From the NCBI RefSeq assembly GCF_003725955.1, contig NZ_QIBZ01000003.1, forward strand, positions 124,001-188,000: 64,000 bases of DNA. The letters run 5' to 3'. Shown one piece after another: positions 61,816 through 64,000 of the stretch. The translations under genes were made by a program, and so were the position numbers. This DNA is from Slackia isoflavoniconvertens. Its GTDB lineage: Bacteria > Actinomycetota > Coriobacteriia > Coriobacteriales > Eggerthellaceae. The notes under the pieces are model-generated. The model saw only the letters and a list, made by a program, of their open reading frames with translations, searched no databases and was not told where the DNA came from. Positions within the stretch are counted from its first letter, which is position 1. The number at the start of each line of letters is the position of its first letter.

Positions 61816-63405
61816 CTACTTCGACGCGGCTGCGCTTGCGCCTGCGATGCGGCCCCAATTCAGGGCACCCTGCAGGCACGTGCCCGAACCAGGATAGTAG
61901 GGGCCAAGCCAACCGGCAGTATTCACGCCGCCGCCATACAGATGAGGAATCGGATTGCCGTCAACATCGAGGATTCGAGCATCGGTATCGATGATCAGGC
62001 CACCAATGGAACCGATGTTGGTGTTCTGCGTCTTCCAGGCGTAATACGGCGCGGTATCGAGGGCGGTAAGCTGAACCTTGCGGCCATATGCTGCGTCCTC
62101 GCCCGCAGCGCACGCAGCATTCCACGCATCAACGGTCGCCTTGAGATTTGCGCCAGACATGCCGAGCTTCTCGGCCAAACCTTCGAGCGTGTCGGCCTGC
62201 ACCATAGAGCCATCGGCAAGCGCAGCCTCGCGAGTTTTCGCACCGTCTTTCGCATTATCGCTCCATGCGCATTTCGCATCTGCGGTGGTCATCTTAGAAT
62301 CCATAAGCATATAGGTGCAGCCATCAATGCCACCCTGAGCCATGGCCGCATTGAACATTGCACGGCAATGGAACGCATACGTGGTATCTTCGCGTACGAA
62401 GCGGTTGCCACGCTGATCGATGAGGATATACGGAATCTCAGGGTTCTGGTTGTTTGTGTAGCTCCAGGTTTGCAGAATAAGGTCGACCGCGCCATGGAAG
62501 GCGGAATCGGCGCCATGGGCCATGCCGATACGAATGCCGTCGCCCGTGTTGGTTTCGGCCGTTGCCACGAACTGGGTCTTCAGATCCCAGTATTGCTGCT
62601 GGTCGTAGCGGAAGGCCATCTCTTCGTTATGGTCGATAGACGCCATCGCGAACACAACGCCCTTATTGGCCTTGTAATTCTTCTTGCCAGCGGCAACACC
62701 CACCACGGTGCCCGTTTCATCCTGATAGATGTCGGTCACTTCGGTGTTCGTCTGAATCTCGCCACCCTTTTCCTCAACGGCCTTCTGCGCGTTCGTGGTC
62801 CACACCACGCCGCCGGTCTTGGTTTCGTCAGACGCATCGGTAATCAAGTGGATGCGGTCGCGCATGTACTCGTCTTTCATGTACGGCGTGGGATAGCAGC
62901 CGAACACGTTGCTGAACGTGATGTTGAAGTTATCGGCCATCCACTTCAAATTATCGGGCGCGTTTTTCGCCATGCACTCGACGAGGTCTTCCTTCACGAT
63001 GCCCTCGGCGTCGGTGAGCCAGAACTTCTTATGCAGCTCGGCCGAATCGTCGGTTACACCGGCGATTTCCTTTTGCCACTGCGTTCCGCTCGCCTGCACC
63101 GCGCCTTCGGCAAGCGCTGTGGTACCGCCGCACGCTGCAGCCTTCTCAAGAACGAGCACCTTTTCGGCGCCGTTTTCAAGTGCGGAATACGCAGCCGTGA
63201 GACCCGATCCGCCGCCACCGCATACGATTACGTCGTATTCGCCGTCCCACTTCTCGGGCAAACCAGAAGCATCGGAACCCGAAGCCTCCTTGCTGCCGCC
63301 CGCTGACGAGCACCCGGCCAAACCGGCTGCAGCCAAGCCGGCAACGCCAGCCATACCGGCCAGGAAATTACGGCGAGACATGCCTTGTTCGGTGATTGCG
63401 TTCAT
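61816..63405 (-). CDS. Tat-exported FAD-dependent fumarate-reductase-type flavoprotein
   Basis: A 529-aa oxidoreductase: twin-arginine signal SRRNFLAGMAGVAGLAAAGLAGC with a lipobox, FAD motif VIVCGGGGSGLTAAYSALENGAEKVLVLEKAAACGGTTALAEG, the substrate domain with SFWLTDAEGIV-like segments, and the C-terminal GSIGGLIIDTDARILDVDGNPIPHLYGGGVNTAGWLGPYYPGSGTCLQGALNWGRIAG typical of the family. No haem. Substrate unknown. ATG 63405 has GAGGAGGA upstream. Confidence 0.9.
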   Translation of the reverse strand: MNAITEQGMSRRNFLAGMAGVAGLAAAGLAGCSSAGGSKEASGSDASGLPEKWDGEYDVIVCGGGGSGLTAAYSALENGAEKVLVLEKAAACGGTTALAEGAVQASGTQWQKEIAGVTDDSAELHKKFWLTDAEGIVKEDLVECMAKNAPDNLKWMADNFNITFSNVFGCYPTPYMKDEYMRDRIHLITDASDETKTGGVVWTTNAQKAVEEKGGEIQTNTEVTDIYQDETGTVVGVAAGKKNYKANKGVVFAMASIDHNEEMAFRYDQQQYWDLKTQFVATAETNTGDGIRIGMAHGADSAFHGAVDLILQTWSYTNNQNPEIPYILIDQRGNRFVREDTTYAFHCRAMFNAAMAQGGIDGCTYMLMDSKMTTADAKCAWSDNAKDGAKTREAALADGSMVQADTLEGLAEKLGMSGANLKATVDAWNAACAAGEDAAYGRKVQLTALDTAPYYAWKTQNTNIGSIGGLIIDTDARILDVDGNPIPHLYGGGVNTAGWLGPYYPGSGTCLQGALNWGRIAGASAAASK

Positions 63406-63607
63406 GACGTCCTCCTCATCCCTCACCAGGCCCCTCCGCCTGGTTAATACGCTGCGAGCACTCGGCCGTTTCCCTTAAACGACCTGCGATTATATTCACA
63501 GCGCATCTCTTGGATACGTGATGGTTGCAGTATGCGCCGCCCGAAGCGCGCCCGCAACACACCCAGTTCACCGTGCGAACCAGCTGTTCCGCGATATGGA
63601 ACGGGCG

Positions 63608-63656
63608 ACCTGCTAAACGCTCCCCACCTGCGAAACGCTACGAGCATTTAACAGGC
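63608..63656. repeat. Rearranged REP-like repeat
   Basis: ACCTGCTAAACGCT followed by CCCCACCTGCG and then AAACGCTACGAGCATTTAACAGG: a complete right half and a separate left half, as if a copy had been duplicated and partly lost. It lies about 200 bp upstream of the flavoprotein start. Confidence 0.55.
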
Positions 63657-63669
63657 CTCAGAAACGAAA

Positions 63670-63693
63670 AGCCCCGCAGGAAAACCTGCGGGG
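63670..63693 (-). terminator. Terminator of the groEL transcript
   Basis: GCCCCGCAGG-AAAA-CCTGCGGGGC, 10-bp perfect stem, with TTTTCGTTTC after it on the minus strand. It ends reading from groEL through the structured element. Confidence 0.88.
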
Positions 63694-63773
63694 CCAAAAC
63701 GGAGCGAGAATACGCTCCTAAGTTAATTTGAAGCAGCGACAACCAAAAGAGGAGCCGCTCCCGCGCCTAAAGG

Positions 63774-63922
63774 CAGCGAGCGGGAGCCCGGTGTCCCAGG
63801 TTGGCGCGAAGCAAGGGCGAAGCGTACCTGCAAGGTACGTGAGCCCGAAGCTGAACGCCAAGATGGGGCGCCCGGCTCCCGCGCAGCGTCGAGAGATTAC
63901 GCCGTTCGACAGAACGGCGTAA
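63774..63922 (-). repeat. Structured intergenic element after groEL
   Basis: From the groEL stop (minus): hairpin TTACGCCGTTC-TGTC-GAACGGCGTAA, CGACGCTGCGC, arm CGGGAGCC pairing with GGCTCCCG, inner stems TTGGCG/CGCCAA and GTACC-TTGCA-GGTAC, and the end GCTCGCTG. It starts 7 bp past the stop. The gap 63406-63929 holds this, a terminator and the REP-like repeat, and no other gene. Confidence 0.78.
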
Positions 63923-63929
63923 CTCCTTC

Positions 63930-64000
63930 TTACATCATGCCGCCCATACCTGCGCCAGAGCCAGCAAGAGCGCTCAAATCGGGGCCTTCCTTGGGAATCT
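63930..64000 (-). CDS. groEL: Chaperonin GroEL, C-terminal end (partial)
   Basis: Only the last 22 full codons lie in the window. They encode IPKEGPDLSALAGSGAGMGGMM, ending in the Gly-Gly-Met tail typical of GroEL. The gene continues past base 64000. TAA stop at 63930-63932. Confidence 0.93.
   Translation of the reverse strand, partial: IPKEGPDLSALAGSGAGMGGMM

Overview
The window looks like a chromosomal segment of a high-GC, Gram-positive anaerobe of the Coriobacteriia, most likely family Eggerthellaceae. The reasons are two Tat-exported fumarate-reductase-type flavoproteins, a LuxR regulator with about 12 membrane helices, an arginine deiminase operon with a YfcC-type carrier, an actinobacterial-style tad pilus locus without an outer-membrane secretin, and two CrcB subunits. 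The genus is not fixed by anything I can see. Gene density is ordinary, most genes are on the minus strand, and there is no phage, IS transposase or CRISPR.

Layout: 0.2-3.6 kb carries ferrous iron uptake (feoA, feoA, feoB). 3.8-13.1 kb is one tightly coupled tad/Flp pilus operon: CpaB, TadZ, TadA, TadB, TadC, Flp, four further proteins with pilin-like signals, a DUF192 protein and a zinc-ribbon protein. A tRNA-Val and a GNAT gene follow. 14.5-16.2 kb has a DUF1648/DUF5808 membrane protein with its YtrA-type GntR repressor. 16.3-21.3 kb is the arginine deiminase pathway (arcA, argF/arcB, arcC, YfcC carrier). 22.1-26.1 kb is recR, ybaB and dnaX. 26.2-43 kb is mixed: a WG-repeat protein and a lipoprotein, dedA, the SRP RNA, two fluoride channel genes, an SNF symporter, a CIRCE-controlled Hsp20, Ppx/GppA, several zinc-ribbon proteins, aspS, and a short SbcC-like coiled-coil protein. 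43-47 kb has a flavoprotein and a membrane LuxR regulator. 47.3-53.9 kb is purine synthesis (purF, purM, purN, purH) with an xdhC gene inside it. 54-61.5 kb holds a class B sortase and the polyphosphate genes (a two-domain PPK2 and ppk1), then an IclR regulator. The end has a second Tat flavoprotein and the 3' end of groEL.

How the parts fit: the arginine deiminase pathway yields ATP by substrate-level phosphorylation; the flavoproteins probably serve as terminal reductases outside the membrane; Ppk1, the PPK2-type enzyme and Ppx make, use and degrade polyphosphate. The tad operon appears complete except for its prepilin peptidase, which is not in the window.

The most unusual signals are non-coding. 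(1) A family of large structured intergenic elements with a constant hairpin (CGCCGTTC, 4 nt, GAACGGCG), a constant GCTCGCT end, and long internal arms that differ in sequence from copy to copy yet still pair. Three good copies follow the stop codons of purH, groEL and the iclR gene; a second purH copy and one near 43 kb look like relatives. (2) A REP/REPIN-like palindrome family at five places between 50 and 64 kb. (3) Three 122-144 bp elements with terminal inverted repeats. I could not run searches or folding programs; every call rests on reading the sequence by eye.
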